In this document: piece by piece, positions 7,710-16,200 of the stretch
Numbering within the stretch: the first letter of the stretch is position 1
Layout: each line of letters begins with the position of its first letter
Source: Cellulomonas humilata
GTDB lineage: Bacteria; Actinomycetota; Actinomycetes; Actinomycetales; Cellulomonadaceae
Direction: 5' to 3'
DNA length: 49,856 nucleotides
Assembly: GCF_013359775.1 (NCBI RefSeq)
Contig: NZ_JABMCI010000034.1
Location: forward strand, 1 to 49,856
Notes under the pieces: model-generated
What the model saw: only the letters and a program-made list of their open reading frames with translations
Database searches by the model: none
What the model was told of the DNA's origin: nothing
Program-made: the position numbers and the translations under genes

Positions 7710-9029
7710 ATGAAGAAGACACGCACGCTCGGGGCGCTGGGCGCCGTCATGTCGCTGAGCCTCGCTCTCGCCGCTTGCAGTGGCGGAGGTGGCGGCTCGG
7801 GCGAGGACGAGACGACTGGCGCGAGCGGTGGTACCGGCGACAACTCCTTGACGGTCTGGGCCTGGGACCCGGCCTTCAACATCTACGCGCTCGAGGAGGC
7901 CGAGAAGGTCTACCAGGCGGACCACCCGGACTTCACGCTCGAGATCGTCGAGACGCCGTGGGAGGACGTGCAGACCAAGCTGACCACGCTCGCCCAGTCC
8001 GGCGAGACCGACCAGCTGCCCGACATCTTCCTCATGCAGAACAACGCGTTCCAGAAGAACGTCATCAACTACCCGGACATCTTCGCCGACTTCGCGGACT
8101 CCGACGTGGACTTCAGCGAGTTCCCCGAGTCCGTGGTGTCGTACTCCACGTACGACGACGTCAACTACGGGGTGCCGTTCGACAACGGGACCGCGATCGG
8201 CGCGTACCGGACGGACCTCCTCGAGCAGGCCGGCTACACGGTCGACGACTTCACCGACATCACGTGGGACCAGTTCCTCACCCTCGGCAAGGACGTGCTG
8301 GCCAAGACGGGCAAGCCGATGCTCACCGGCCAGGCCGGCTCGGCCGACACGATCATGATGATGCTGCAGAGCGCCGGCGCGAGCCTGTTCGACGACGAGG
8401 GCAACCCGACCATCACCGACAACGACGCGCTGCTGGCCGCCATCGACATGTACGGGCAGCTCGTCGACGCGGGCGTCTTCGTCGAGGTCAACTCGTGGGA
8501 CGAGTACATCAACACGATCGTCAACTCGAACACGGCCGGCATCGTCAACGGCATCTGGATCTCCGGATCCATCCAGTCGGCCGCCGACCAGTCCGGCAAG
8601 TGGGCCGTCACCAACGTCCCGAAGCTCGACGGCGTCGACGGTGCGACGAACTACACGGCGAACGGTGGGTCGTCCTGGGCGATCACCCCGAACGGCAACG
8701 AGGCGCTCGCCACCGACTTCCTCAACGCGACGTTCGCGGGCTCGACCGAGTTCTACGACACGATCCTCCCGGCCTCCGGTGCGCTCGCCAACTGGCTCCC
8801 CGCCGGTGAGTCGGACGTCTACAGCGAGCCGCAGGAGTTCTTCGGCGGGCAGCCGATCTACGCCGACGTCCTGACGTTCGCGGCAGAGGTGCCCAGCAAC
8901 AACACGGGCGCCTACTACTACGAGGGGCGTGACGCCGTGAGCGTCGCCATCACCAACATCCTCAACGGCGCGGACCCGGCCTCCGCGCTCGAGGAGGCGC
9001 AGAGCACGGTCGAGTTCGCCATGGGGTGA
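7710..9029 (+). CDS. Extracellular sugar-binding lipoprotein of an ABC importer
   Basis: The 439-residue protein has a lipoprotein signal: a KK-R start, a hydrophobic core and the lipobox LAAC with lipidated Cys23, then a Gly/Ser-rich linker. The mature part is a family 1 (MalE/UgpB-like) solute-binding protein, with LTVWAWDP at the start of the first lobe, DIFLMQNNAF, and a WAITPNGNEALATDF segment in the second lobe. Aromatic residues fit carbohydrate binding. A GAAGGGA ribosome-binding site precedes ATG 7710. Two permease genes and a beta-galactosidase follow, so galactosides or galacto-oligosaccharides are the likely ligand. No ATPase gene is present; a shared MsiK-like ATPase elsewhere is probable. 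Confidence 0.92.
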   Translation: MKKTRTLGALGAVMSLSLALAACSGGGGGSGEDETTGASGGTGDNSLTVWAWDPAFNIYALEEAEKVYQADHPDFTLEIVETPWEDVQTKLTTLAQSGETDQLPDIFLMQNNAFQKNVINYPDIFADFADSDVDFSEFPESVVSYSTYDDVNYGVPFDNGTAIGAYRTDLLEQAGYTVDDFTDITWDQFLTLGKDVLAKTGKPMLTGQAGSADTIMMMLQSAGASLFDDEGNPTITDNDALLAAIDMYGQLVDAGVFVEVNSWDEYINTIVNSNTAGIVNGIWISGSIQSAADQSGKWAVTNVPKLDGVDGATNYTANGGSSWAITPNGNEALATDFLNATFAGSTEFYDTILPASGALANWLPAGESDVYSEPQEFFGGQPIYADVLTFAAEVPSNNTGAYYYEGRDAVSVAITNILNGADPASALEEAQSTVEFAMG

Positions 9030-9036
9030 TCTCAGT

Positions 9037-9072
9037 GCGGGCGGCGGAGGCCTCCACGGCTCCGCCGCCCGC
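9037..9072 (+). promoter_or_regulatory. Intercistronic hairpin between binding protein and permease genes
   Basis: A 13-bp GC-rich stem (9037-9049 with 9060-9072) encloses a ten-base loop in the 87-bp gap after the lipoprotein gene. Hairpins at this place commonly act as partial terminators or 3' stabilisers that raise binding-protein levels over permeases. Confidence 0.6.
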
Positions 9073-9116
9073 TACCCCGCCCAGTCCGTCACCGGCGAAG
9101 ATGAGGTGAGCTGATC

Positions 9117-10091
9117 GTGTCCGCTCCCACCGCACCAACCGAGGACCGCGCATCCAGCGCACCACCCCCAGGGACGAAGGAGTCCCCAGGTAGTTCGAAG
9201 CGGGTACCCCTGTCGGCGATCGCGCGCCGCCGCAGCCTGACCGGGTGGTCGTTCATCATCCCCGCGGCAGCCCTCATCGTGCTGGTCAACTTCTGGCCGA
9301 TGATCCAGGCGCTGTTCCTGTCGCTGCAGACGGGACGCGGCACCCGGCTGACCTGGGCAGAGCCGCTGTGGTTGAACTACCAGCGGCTGTTCGAGGACGA
9401 GACGTTCCGGCTGACGTTGAGCACGACGTTCATCTACCTGATCATCCAGGTACCGATCATGCTCACCATCGCCATGGTGCTGGCGAACCTGCTCAACGCA
9501 CCGTGGCTGCGGTGGAAGGGGTTCTGGCGGACAGCGATCTTCCTGCCGTGCGCCGTCGGCCTCGTGTCGTACGCGCTGGTGTTCCGGCAGATCTTCGCGA
9601 CGGACGGCCTCGCCAACGACCTGCTCATCAAGTTCGGACTGCTCGACGCCAACGTCAACTGGCTCGGCCAGACCGGCACCGCCCGGATGGTGATCATCCT
9701 CGGCCTGCTGTGGCGGTGGACCGGCTACAACATGATCTTCTTCCTGGCCGCGCTGCAGAACATCGACAGGTCGACCCTGGAGGCTGCCCGCGTCGACGGT
9801 GCGAACGGGTTCAAGACCTTCTGGTACGTGACCATGCCGCAGCTCAAGCCGATCATCCTGCTCTGCGCGATCCTGTCGACCAACGGAACGTTGCAGATGT
9901 TCGACGAGTCGTTCAACCTCACCAACGGTGGGCCCGGAAACACGACGATGACGGTGTCGCACTACCTGTACAACGTGTCGTTCCGCAACAGCCCGAACTT
10001 CGGGTACGCCGCTGCCATCTCCTACGCGATCTTGATCATCGTGGCCATCCTGGCCGCCATTCAGATGAAGGTGGGCGACAAGCGTGACTAA
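9117..10091 (+). CDS. ABC sugar transporter permease, MalF-type
   Basis: The 324-residue protein has a polar N-terminal tail and six predicted membrane helices, starting at TGWSFIIPAAALIVLVNFWP. The EAA loop that contacts the ATPase reads EAARVDGANGFKTFWYVTMP, around residues 222-241. This is the standard first permease of carbohydrate-uptake-1 systems. GTG 9117 is used, with a GAGGTGAG ribosome-binding site just upstream. The next permease gene overlaps its end by 8 bp. Confidence 0.93.
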   Translation: MSAPTAPTEDRASSAPPPGTKESPGSSKRVPLSAIARRRSLTGWSFIIPAAALIVLVNFWPMIQALFLSLQTGRGTRLTWAEPLWLNYQRLFEDETFRLTLSTTFIYLIIQVPIMLTIAMVLANLLNAPWLRWKGFWRTAIFLPCAVGLVSYALVFRQIFATDGLANDLLIKFGLLDANVNWLGQTGTARMVIILGLLWRWTGYNMIFFLAALQNIDRSTLEAARVDGANGFKTFWYVTMPQLKPIILLCAILSTNGTLQMFDESFNLTNGGPGNTTMTVSHYLYNVSFRNSPNFGYAAAISYAILIIVAILAAIQMKVGDKRD

Positions 10092-10896
10092 GACACAGCT
10101 TCGCCGGATCCCCGCATACGCGTTCCTGTCCCTCGCCGTCTTCCTGTCGGTCTTCCCGCTCTACTTCATGGCCGTCTCGGCGACGAACACGAGCAACGAG
10201 GTGGTGGCGTCCAAGCTGCTGCCGGGTAGCCACCTTCTCGAGAACTTCCAGACGCTCGTCGACTCCCAGCCGTTGGGGTCGGCGCTCTACCACTCGTCGG
10301 TCAACGCCATCGCGACGACCGTGCTCGCCCTGATCCTGTGCTCGATCGCCGGGTACGCGTTCGAGATCTACCACTCGCGGGCGAAGGACGCCGTCATGGC
10401 CATCCTGCTGCTGGCGATCATGATCCCGTTCGCGGCGACGATGATCCCGTTGTTCCGGCTCTTCGCGCAGCTGGGGATGGTGAACTCGACGTTCGCGGTC
10501 ATCGTGCCCCTGATCGCGACGCCGTTCCTGATCCTGCTGTTCCGGCAGGCCTCGCGGTCGTTCCCGCACGAGATCATCGAGGCGGCGCGCCTCGACGGGC
10601 TGGGCGAGGTGAGCATCTTCGCGCGGATCTACCTGCCGACGATGAAGCCCACCCTTGCGGCCGCGGGTGTCATCACCTTCCTGTTCTCGTGGAACAACTT
10701 CCTGTGGCCGAAGGTGATCCTCGTCGACAACGCGTACCAGACCCTGCCGATGCTGCTGTCGAACATGCGCGCCGGGTACGTCACCGACTACGGGAGCCTC
10801 ATGCTCGCCGTGTTCATCGTGTCGGTGCCGACGATGGTCGTCTTCCTCGCGCTGCAGCGCCACTTTGCCGAGGGCGTCACGGGGGCCATCAAGTGA
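10084..10896 (+). CDS. ABC sugar transporter permease, MalG-type
   Basis: The 270-residue protein has six membrane helices and an EAA loop (EAARLDGLGEVSIFARIYLP, about residues 161-180). NNFLWP and a final short loop are typical of MalG-like partners. Its GTG start overlaps the previous gene by 8 bp, and its stop overlaps the GTG of the beta-galactosidase gene by four bases, so importer and enzyme are translated in step. Together with the MalF-type protein it forms the membrane channel; the ATPase must come from another locus. Confidence 0.93.
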   Translation: MTKTQLRRIPAYAFLSLAVFLSVFPLYFMAVSATNTSNEVVASKLLPGSHLLENFQTLVDSQPLGSALYHSSVNAIATTVLALILCSIAGYAFEIYHSRAKDAVMAILLLAIMIPFAATMIPLFRLFAQLGMVNSTFAVIVPLIATPFLILLFRQASRSFPHEIIEAARLDGLGEVSIFARIYLPTMKPTLAAAGVITFLFSWNNFLWPKVILVDNAYQTLPMLLSNMRAGYVTDYGSLMLAVFIVSVPTMVVFLALQRHFAEGVTGAIK

Positions 10897-13800
10897 CCTT
10901 CGACCTCAACCGCATCGCCGACCCCGAGTACGTCCTGGAGAACCGGCTCGACGCGCACTCCGACCACCGGTGGTTCGCCTCCGCGCAGGAGGCGGCGACC
11001 GGGACGAGCTCCTTCGAGCAGTCGCTGAACGGGCTGTGGAAGCTGCACTACGCGAAGAGCCCCGCCCTCGTCGTCCCCGGCTTCGAGCGCGTGGACGTCG
11101 ACGACTCCGGCTGGGACGACGTGCCGGTGCCGGCTCACATCCAGCTGCTCGGCTACGACCGCCCGCAGTACACCAACGTGCAGTACCCGTGGGACGGCTA
11201 CGAGCAGGTCGAGCCGGGGCAGGTTCCCCAGCGGTACAACCCCGTGGCGACGTATCGTCGGACGTTCACCCTCGAGCACCCGCTCGAGCCCGGTGAGCGG
11301 CTGAGCGTGAGCTTCCACGGTGCGGAGAGCGCCGTCGCCCTGTGGCTCAACGGCACCTACGTGGGCTACGGGACGGACTCCTTCACCCCGTCGGAGTTCG
11401 ACCTGACCGACGCTCTGGTCGACGGTGAGAACGTCATCGTGGCCCAGGTGGTCCGGTGGAGCGCCGGGTCGTGGATCGAGGACCAGGACTTCTTCCGGTT
11501 CTCCGGTCTGTTCCGGGACGTCGTCCTGTACCGCCGGCCGGCCGTGCACGTCGAGGACGTCCGGGTGGTGACCGACGTCGCCGACGATCTCTCCGAGGCG
11601 ACGGTGCGCGTGCGCGTGGTCCTGGCCGGCGACGGCCACGTGGACGCCCGGATCGCCGGTGCCGGACAGCTCACCGGCGACGACGAGCTCGTGCTCCGCA
11701 TCGAGAGCCCGCGGCTGTGGAGCGCGGAGGACCCTCACCTGTACGACCTCACGCTCGACGTGCACGACGCGTCGGGCCGCCTGACCGAGCACGTCCCTGT
11801 GCGGGTGGGTGTGCGCCGGTTCGGCATCGAGGACGGCGTGCTGAAGGTCAACGGTTCGCGCGTGGTCTTCAACGGGGTCAACCGGCACGACTTCGGCCTC
11901 CAGGGTCGCGTGATGACCCGCGAGCAGACCGAGGTCGACATCCGGCTCATGAAGCGGCTGAACATCAATGCCGTACGCACCAGCCACTACCCGAACAACT
12001 CCTACTTCTACGAGCTGTGCGACGAGTACGGCCTGTACGTCATCGACGAGATGAATCTCGAGTCGCACGGGATGTGGGACCGCGTGAGGTTCGGTGGGGC
12101 GGGGATCGAGGAGGCGCTGCCGGGGGACCGCCCCGAGTGGCTGCCCACCCTGCTCGACCGCGCCGCGAGCATGCTGGAGCGGGACAAGAACCACGCGAGC
12201 GTGGTCATGTGGTCGTGCGGCAACGAGTCGTTCGGTGGCACCACCATCCTGGAGGTCGCGGAGTACTTCCGTCGCGAAGACTCCCGGCCGGTGCACTACG
12301 AGGGCGTCCACTGGGACCCGCGCTACCCGCAGACGACCGACGTCGTCTCCCGGATGTACGCGCCGGCCAGCGAGATCGAGGAGTTCCTCGCGACGCACCG
12401 CGACAAGCCCTACCTGCTGTGCGAGTACGCGCACTCGATGGGCAACTCGTTCGGGGCGGTCCACAAGTACGTCGACCTGGCCTACCGCGAGCCGCTGTTC
12501 CAGGGCGGCTTCATCTGGGACTTCGCGGACCAGGCGCTCCGGCGCACCGACCCCGCTGGGCGCGAGTTCTTCGGCTACGGCGGTGACTTCGGTGACGCGC
12601 CGCACGACTCGGACTTCAGCGGCAACGGCATCGTCTTCGCCGATCGCACCCTCAAGCCGATCGCCCAGGAGGTGCGCTACCTCTACCAGGGCTACCGGCT
12701 CTCGGTGGGCGACGACAAGGTCACGGTCGAGAACCGTCACCTCGCGACCCCGTCGTCGGCGCACGAGTGCGTGGTCACCCTCGCCCGAGAGGGCCGGGTG
12801 CTCCAGGAGGAGGTGCTCGAGACCGACGTCGCCCCCGGTGCCTCGCAGGTCTACGCGCTCCCGCTCACGGTGCCGACCGCACCCGGGGAGTACACCGTCG
12901 ACGTGTCCTTCCGACTGCGTCGGACGACGCGCTGGGCGTCGGCCGGGCACGAGGTGGCGCACGAGCAGACCGTGGCGCTCGTCCGGGGCGCCGTACCGGC
13001 CCGCCGGGCCCCGGTGCCGGAGGTCATCGACGGCATCCACAACGTGGGGGTGCGGGGGCGGCACTTCACCGTGTTGTTCTCCCGGCTGTACGGCGGGCTG
13101 GTCTCGTACCGCTACGGGCTGACGCACGACGGAGGCCGCGAGCTGCTGCGCTCGATGCCCCAGCCCAGCTTCTGGCACGCACCCACCTCCAACGAGCGCG
13201 GGTGGGGCGCCCCTGCGCAGGACGGGGCGTGGCTTCTCGCCAGCCGGTATGCGACGGCCGTCCGCGGCCCCGACCAGCCCGCGGTCGAGCAGACCGACGA
13301 CGGCGTGCGCGTGAGCTTCCGGTACGAGCTGCCCACCGCACCGGCGGGGGAGTGCGAGCTCTCCTACCTCGTGGACGGTGACGGTCGCGTCGAGGTGACC
13401 CTCACGGTGCGACCCGGGGCGGGGTTGCCGGACATGCCGGAGCTCGGTCTCCTCCTGGCGACCGACGACGCGTTCCACCGCCTGCGCTGGTACGGGGACG
13501 GGCCCGAGGAGTCCTATGTCGACCGCCGAGCGGGCGCTCGGCTGGGTGTGTGGGAGGCCGACGTGCGTACCGCGCTCACGCCCTACCTGCGTCCGCAGGA
13601 GGCGGGCAGCCGGACGGGCGTCCGCTGGGCGACCGTCACCGACGAGCGAGGGGCGGGCCTGCGGCTGGAGTCGGACCAGGGCATGGAGCTCTCGGCCCTG
13701 CCGTGGACGCCGTTCGAGGTCGAGAACGCCGCGCACCACACCGAGCTGCCGCCGATCTACCAGACCGTCCTGCGGCCGGCTCTCCAGCGGCGCGGGGTCG

Positions 13801-13898
13801 GCGGCGACGACTCCTGGGGTGCGCAGACCCATGCCGAGTACCGACTGCCCACGGACACCGAGCTGACGTTCCGGTTCGCCTTCCGCGGGCTCCTGTAG
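10893..13898 (+). CDS. lacZ: GH2 beta-galactosidase, LacZ-type, cytoplasmic
   Basis: The 1001-residue enzyme has the full five-domain LacZ layout: jelly-roll sugar-binding domain (about 45-215), immunoglobulin-like domains, TIM-barrel catalytic domain (about 310-610) and a C-terminal beta-sandwich domain near 735-1000. The acid/base is E445 in WSCGNES and the nucleophile is E511 in LCEYAHSMGNS. HPLEPGERLSVSF and RYNPVATYRRTF are also typical. There is no signal peptide, so it acts on imported galactosides. The start is the GTG overlapping the permease stop; the longer open frame upstream only shadows that permease. The GH42 gene converges on it across a 40-bp gap. Confidence 0.95.
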   Translation: MTFDLNRIADPEYVLENRLDAHSDHRWFASAQEAATGTSSFEQSLNGLWKLHYAKSPALVVPGFERVDVDDSGWDDVPVPAHIQLLGYDRPQYTNVQYPWDGYEQVEPGQVPQRYNPVATYRRTFTLEHPLEPGERLSVSFHGAESAVALWLNGTYVGYGTDSFTPSEFDLTDALVDGENVIVAQVVRWSAGSWIEDQDFFRFSGLFRDVVLYRRPAVHVEDVRVVTDVADDLSEATVRVRVVLAGDGHVDARIAGAGQLTGDDELVLRIESPRLWSAEDPHLYDLTLDVHDASGRLTEHVPVRVGVRRFGIEDGVLKVNGSRVVFNGVNRHDFGLQGRVMTREQTEVDIRLMKRLNINAVRTSHYPNNSYFYELCDEYGLYVIDEMNLESHGMWDRVRFGGAGIEEALPGDRPEWLPTLLDRAASMLERDKNHASVVMWSCGNESFGGTTILEVAEYFRREDSRPVHYEGVHWDPRYPQTTDVVSRMYAPASEIEEFLATHRDKPYLLCEYAHSMGNSFGAVHKYVDLAYREPLFQGGFIWDFADQALRRTDPAGREFFGYGGDFGDAPHDSDFSGNGIVFADRTLKPIAQEVRYLYQGYRLSVGDDKVTVENRHLATPSSAHECVVTLAREGRVLQEEVLETDVAPGASQVYALPLTVPTAPGEYTVDVSFRLRRTTRWASAGHEVAHEQTVALVRGAVPARRAPVPEVIDGIHNVGVRGRHFTVLFSRLYGGLVSYRYGLTHDGGRELLRSMPQPSFWHAPTSNERGWGAPAQDGAWLLASRYATAVRGPDQPAVEQTDDGVRVSFRYELPTAPAGECELSYLVDGDGRVEVTLTVRPGAGLPDMPELGLLLATDDAFHRLRWYGDGPEESYVDRRAGARLGVWEADVRTALTPYLRPQEAGSRTGVRWATVTDERGAGLRLESDQGMELSALPWTPFEVENAAHHTELPPIYQTVLRPALQRRGVGGDDSWGAQTHAEYRLPTDTELTFRFAFRGLL

Positions 13899-13934
13899 GT
13901 CCGGCCCGGGACAGCGCCGTGAACGGCGTCGGAC
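13899..13934. terminator. Possible shared terminator between convergent GH2 and GH42 genes
   Basis: GTCCG (13899-13903) pairs with CGGAC (13930-13934), and inside it CGCCG (13915-13919) pairs with CGGCG (13924-13928) around a TGAA loop. This fills the gap between the two stop codons. The stem is interrupted and has no T-run, so the assignment is tentative. Confidence 0.35.
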
Positions 13935-13938
13935 CGCA

Positions 13939-16011
13939 TCAGCGTGCTGCGAGTCGGCGCACCTCCTCGAGGATGGTGAGGTCCCAGGCGCCGATGGTGA
14001 GGTCGGTGCCGTCCTCGACGCTGACACCGTCGAGGACGCACCGGGCCGTGACGGGGCTCGTGACCTGCACCGGGCTGTCGGAGTAGTTCAGGAGGTAGGT
14101 CAGCGGCGCTCCGGCGGAGTTCACGCCCCGGCGAACGGTGACGGTTCCGGCGAGCTCCTGCGGCCAGTCCCACAGGCCCGCGTCGCGTACCGCCAGGGCG
14201 AGCACCTCGCGGACCAGGGCGGGACCGGTCATGGTGCCGAGGTGGATCGCCGTACCGGCCCCCGCGCGGTGCCGGGTCACGGCCGCCTGACCGCCCCACG
14301 CGGGATGGTCGTACGACGCGAGCACCTCCGCGCCGTCGGGCTGCAGGAGCTCCATGAAGCGCAGTGCGGAGCGCTCGTCGGGGCTCAGCGCGGCGGCGCC
14401 GGGGGTGGCTGCCAGGTCGCCGTGCAGGGTGAGGCGCACGTCGACCGGGACGGTGAACTGGTTGTACGTGAGCCCGAGAACCTCCGTGAGCGAGTGGGGC
14501 TGCTGGTCGTGCCAGACCGTGACGTGCTCGTCGGCGACGAACGACTTGAACGTCGAGACCAGGTGGCCGCCGTCGCCGACGAACGCGCCCAGCCGCTGCA
14601 GCGTCGACTCGGGCGCCGAGTACAGCGCCGGGACGACGACCATCGCGTACCGGCCGAGGTCCTCGGTGTCGGCGGAGACGAAGTCGCACTCGACGTTCAG
14701 CTCGAACAGGGCGTCGTACACCCAGCGGAGCACGTCGTTGTAGCCGATCGAGGGGCCGCGGAAGGCGGGGAACCCGGTCTCGACGCTGAACCACGTCAGC
14801 GCCGTCAGGGCCTCGTTGCTGACCATGACCGCGACCCGGTTGGACTTGCGCAGGTGCACCAGCGACCGCCCCACCCGCCGGAGCTCAGCACCGATGACGG
14901 CGGCCTCGTCGTAGGTGGGGTTCGCCTGGAGGTCGTGGCTGAGCAGCCCGCGCCAGTACGTCTCGAAGGAGTTGTGGATGGAGTGCCAGTGCCAGTACAT
15001 GACGGCGTCGGCGCCGCTCGCGAGGTGGCTGTAGGCCTGCAGCCGCAGCTGGCCCGGATAGGGCAGCCAGGCCGGCTGCCCTTGGGCCTGGGTCTCCAGC
15101 ACGAGGTAGTTCGCGCCGCCCTTGATCGAGCGGGTCATGTCCCCACCGAACGCGATCTCCTTGCCGGTGAGCGCGGACTGCGTGGGGTGGTAGATGTCCA
15201 CGCCGGCGATGTCTACGCACGCCGCCGCGCGGAAGTGGTCGACGGCCGGCTGCAGCCCGTAGGACCAGCCCGGCCCCCAGTCGAAGTCGAAGTTCTGGGT
15301 GAGGAACTGGTCGTCCCGCGCGTACTCGCGCACGATCGCGGCCTGCCAGGCGAGGAACTCCTCCACGAGGGAGCGACGGAACCTGTCGAACGAGGCGGCC
15401 AGGGAGCCGTTGATGGTGCCGCGCACGTCCGGGAAGTCCTCCCAGGCGTCGACACGGTTGGACCAGTAGTCCAGGCCGAAAGCACGGTTCATCGCGTCGA
15501 CGTCGTCGTCGAACGTCGCGCGGAGGTGCGTGACGAACGTGCGTTGCACGTCCGCCGAGGCGACGTCGTAGTACTTCGTCTCGTTGTCGAGCTGGAAGCC
15601 GATGACGGCACTGCGGTGCGCGGTGTGCTCCAGGAGCGCGCGGATGACCCGCTCGGAGTGGAAGAGGTAGGCCGGGTGGGTGATGTTCATGATCTGGCGC
15701 GCCCCGTAGCGTCCCTGGCCCGTGCTCGTCTCGGCGAGCACGTCCGGGTGCGACGTCACGAGCCACGCCGGCACCGCGTAGGTGGGGGTCCCGACGATGA
15801 CGTGGATGCCGGCGGCCTCCATGGCGTCGAGCGCCCGGTCGACGTGCGTGAAGTCGAACACGCCGGGCTGCGGCTCCACCGTGCTCCAGGTCGACTCGGC
15901 GATCCGGACCACGTTGAGGTTCGCCGCCTGCAGCATCGCGACGTCGGTGTCGATGCGGTCGGTCGGCATGTACTCGTCGTAGTAGGCGGCGCCATACAGG
16001 ATCTCGTCCAC
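13939..16011 (-). CDS. GH42 beta-galactosidase
   Basis: The 690-residue protein matches GH42 in length and order: TIM barrel (about 1-390), trimerisation domain (about 390-600) and a small beta-domain. LYGAAYYDEYMP is the usual opening. The acid/base is E144 in FQLDNETKYY and the nucleophile is E306 in YLVLETQAQG. There is no secretion signal. GH42 enzymes favour short beta-1,4- or beta-1,6-galacto-oligosaccharides and commonly partner GH53 galactanases, one of which lies about 1.4 kb away. The ATG at 16011 places the barrel's first strand at the family's normal distance. It is divergent from the LacI gene at 16201. Confidence 0.94.
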   Translation of the reverse strand: MDEILYGAAYYDEYMPTDRIDTDVAMLQAANLNVVRIAESTWSTVEPQPGVFDFTHVDRALDAMEAAGIHVIVGTPTYAVPAWLVTSHPDVLAETSTGQGRYGARQIMNITHPAYLFHSERVIRALLEHTAHRSAVIGFQLDNETKYYDVASADVQRTFVTHLRATFDDDVDAMNRAFGLDYWSNRVDAWEDFPDVRGTINGSLAASFDRFRRSLVEEFLAWQAAIVREYARDDQFLTQNFDFDWGPGWSYGLQPAVDHFRAAACVDIAGVDIYHPTQSALTGKEIAFGGDMTRSIKGGANYLVLETQAQGQPAWLPYPGQLRLQAYSHLASGADAVMYWHWHSIHNSFETYWRGLLSHDLQANPTYDEAAVIGAELRRVGRSLVHLRKSNRVAVMVSNEALTALTWFSVETGFPAFRGPSIGYNDVLRWVYDALFELNVECDFVSADTEDLGRYAMVVVPALYSAPESTLQRLGAFVGDGGHLVSTFKSFVADEHVTVWHDQQPHSLTEVLGLTYNQFTVPVDVRLTLHGDLAATPGAAALSPDERSALRFMELLQPDGAEVLASYDHPAWGGQAAVTRHRAGAGTAIHLGTMTGPALVREVLALAVRDAGLWDWPQELAGTVTVRRGVNSAGAPLTYLLNYSDSPVQVTSPVTARCVLDGVSVEDGTDLTIGAWDLTILEEVRRLAAR

Positions 16012-16046
16012 GTGTGTCCGGCCTCCGAGCCTCGGTCCGAGCGCGC

Positions 16047-16065
16047 AGGTCGATCTCGGCCTGCG
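16047..16065. repeat. 19-bp direct repeat, copy 1, in the GH42/LacI intergenic region
   Basis: AGGTCGATCTCG followed by GCCTGCG. A second copy lies 87 bp to the right with two extra bases between the parts. In this copy the flanks also form CGCAGG...CCTGCG, an inverted repeat. A regulatory role is inferred from the position between divergent genes. Confidence 0.45.
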
Positions 16066-16133
16066 CGACGCTACCTCGACCGAGCTCGATCATCCCCTGC
16101 CGCTGCCGTTCCTCGCCCTGCGGCGGTGCGGGA

Positions 16134-16154
16134 AGGTCGATCTCGTTGCCTGCG
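16134..16154. repeat. 19-bp direct repeat, copy 2, in the GH42/LacI intergenic region
   Basis: AGGTCGATCTCG, then TT, then GCCTGCG: the same two blocks as copy 1 with a two-base insertion. It ends 33 bp before the -10 element of the LacI gene. Confidence 0.45.
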
Positions 16155-16186
16155 AGGTCATGGCGTGGTTTGGGACGCCGTTCCCC

Positions 16187-16192
16187 TAGAGT
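16187..16192 (+). promoter_or_regulatory. -10 element (TAGAGT) of the LacI gene at 16201, leaderless start
   Basis: TAGAGT ends eight bases before the ATG and no Shine-Dalgarno lies between, so the transcript probably begins at the start codon. No convincing -35 hexamer is seen at 16-18 bp. Confidence 0.5.
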
Positions 16193-16200
16193 CTCGTGCG

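Noticed and set aside
10788..14027. Minus-strand open frame of more than 1000 codons opposite the GH2 gene
   Set aside because: It is Arg/Val/His-rich with no known domain, while the plus strand encodes a complete LacZ with both catalytic residues.
14242..16200. Very long plus-strand open frame running into the LacI gene at 16201
   Set aside because: It is antisense to the GH42 gene, has no domain, and LacI proteins begin at the ATG at 16201. High GC keeps the frame open.
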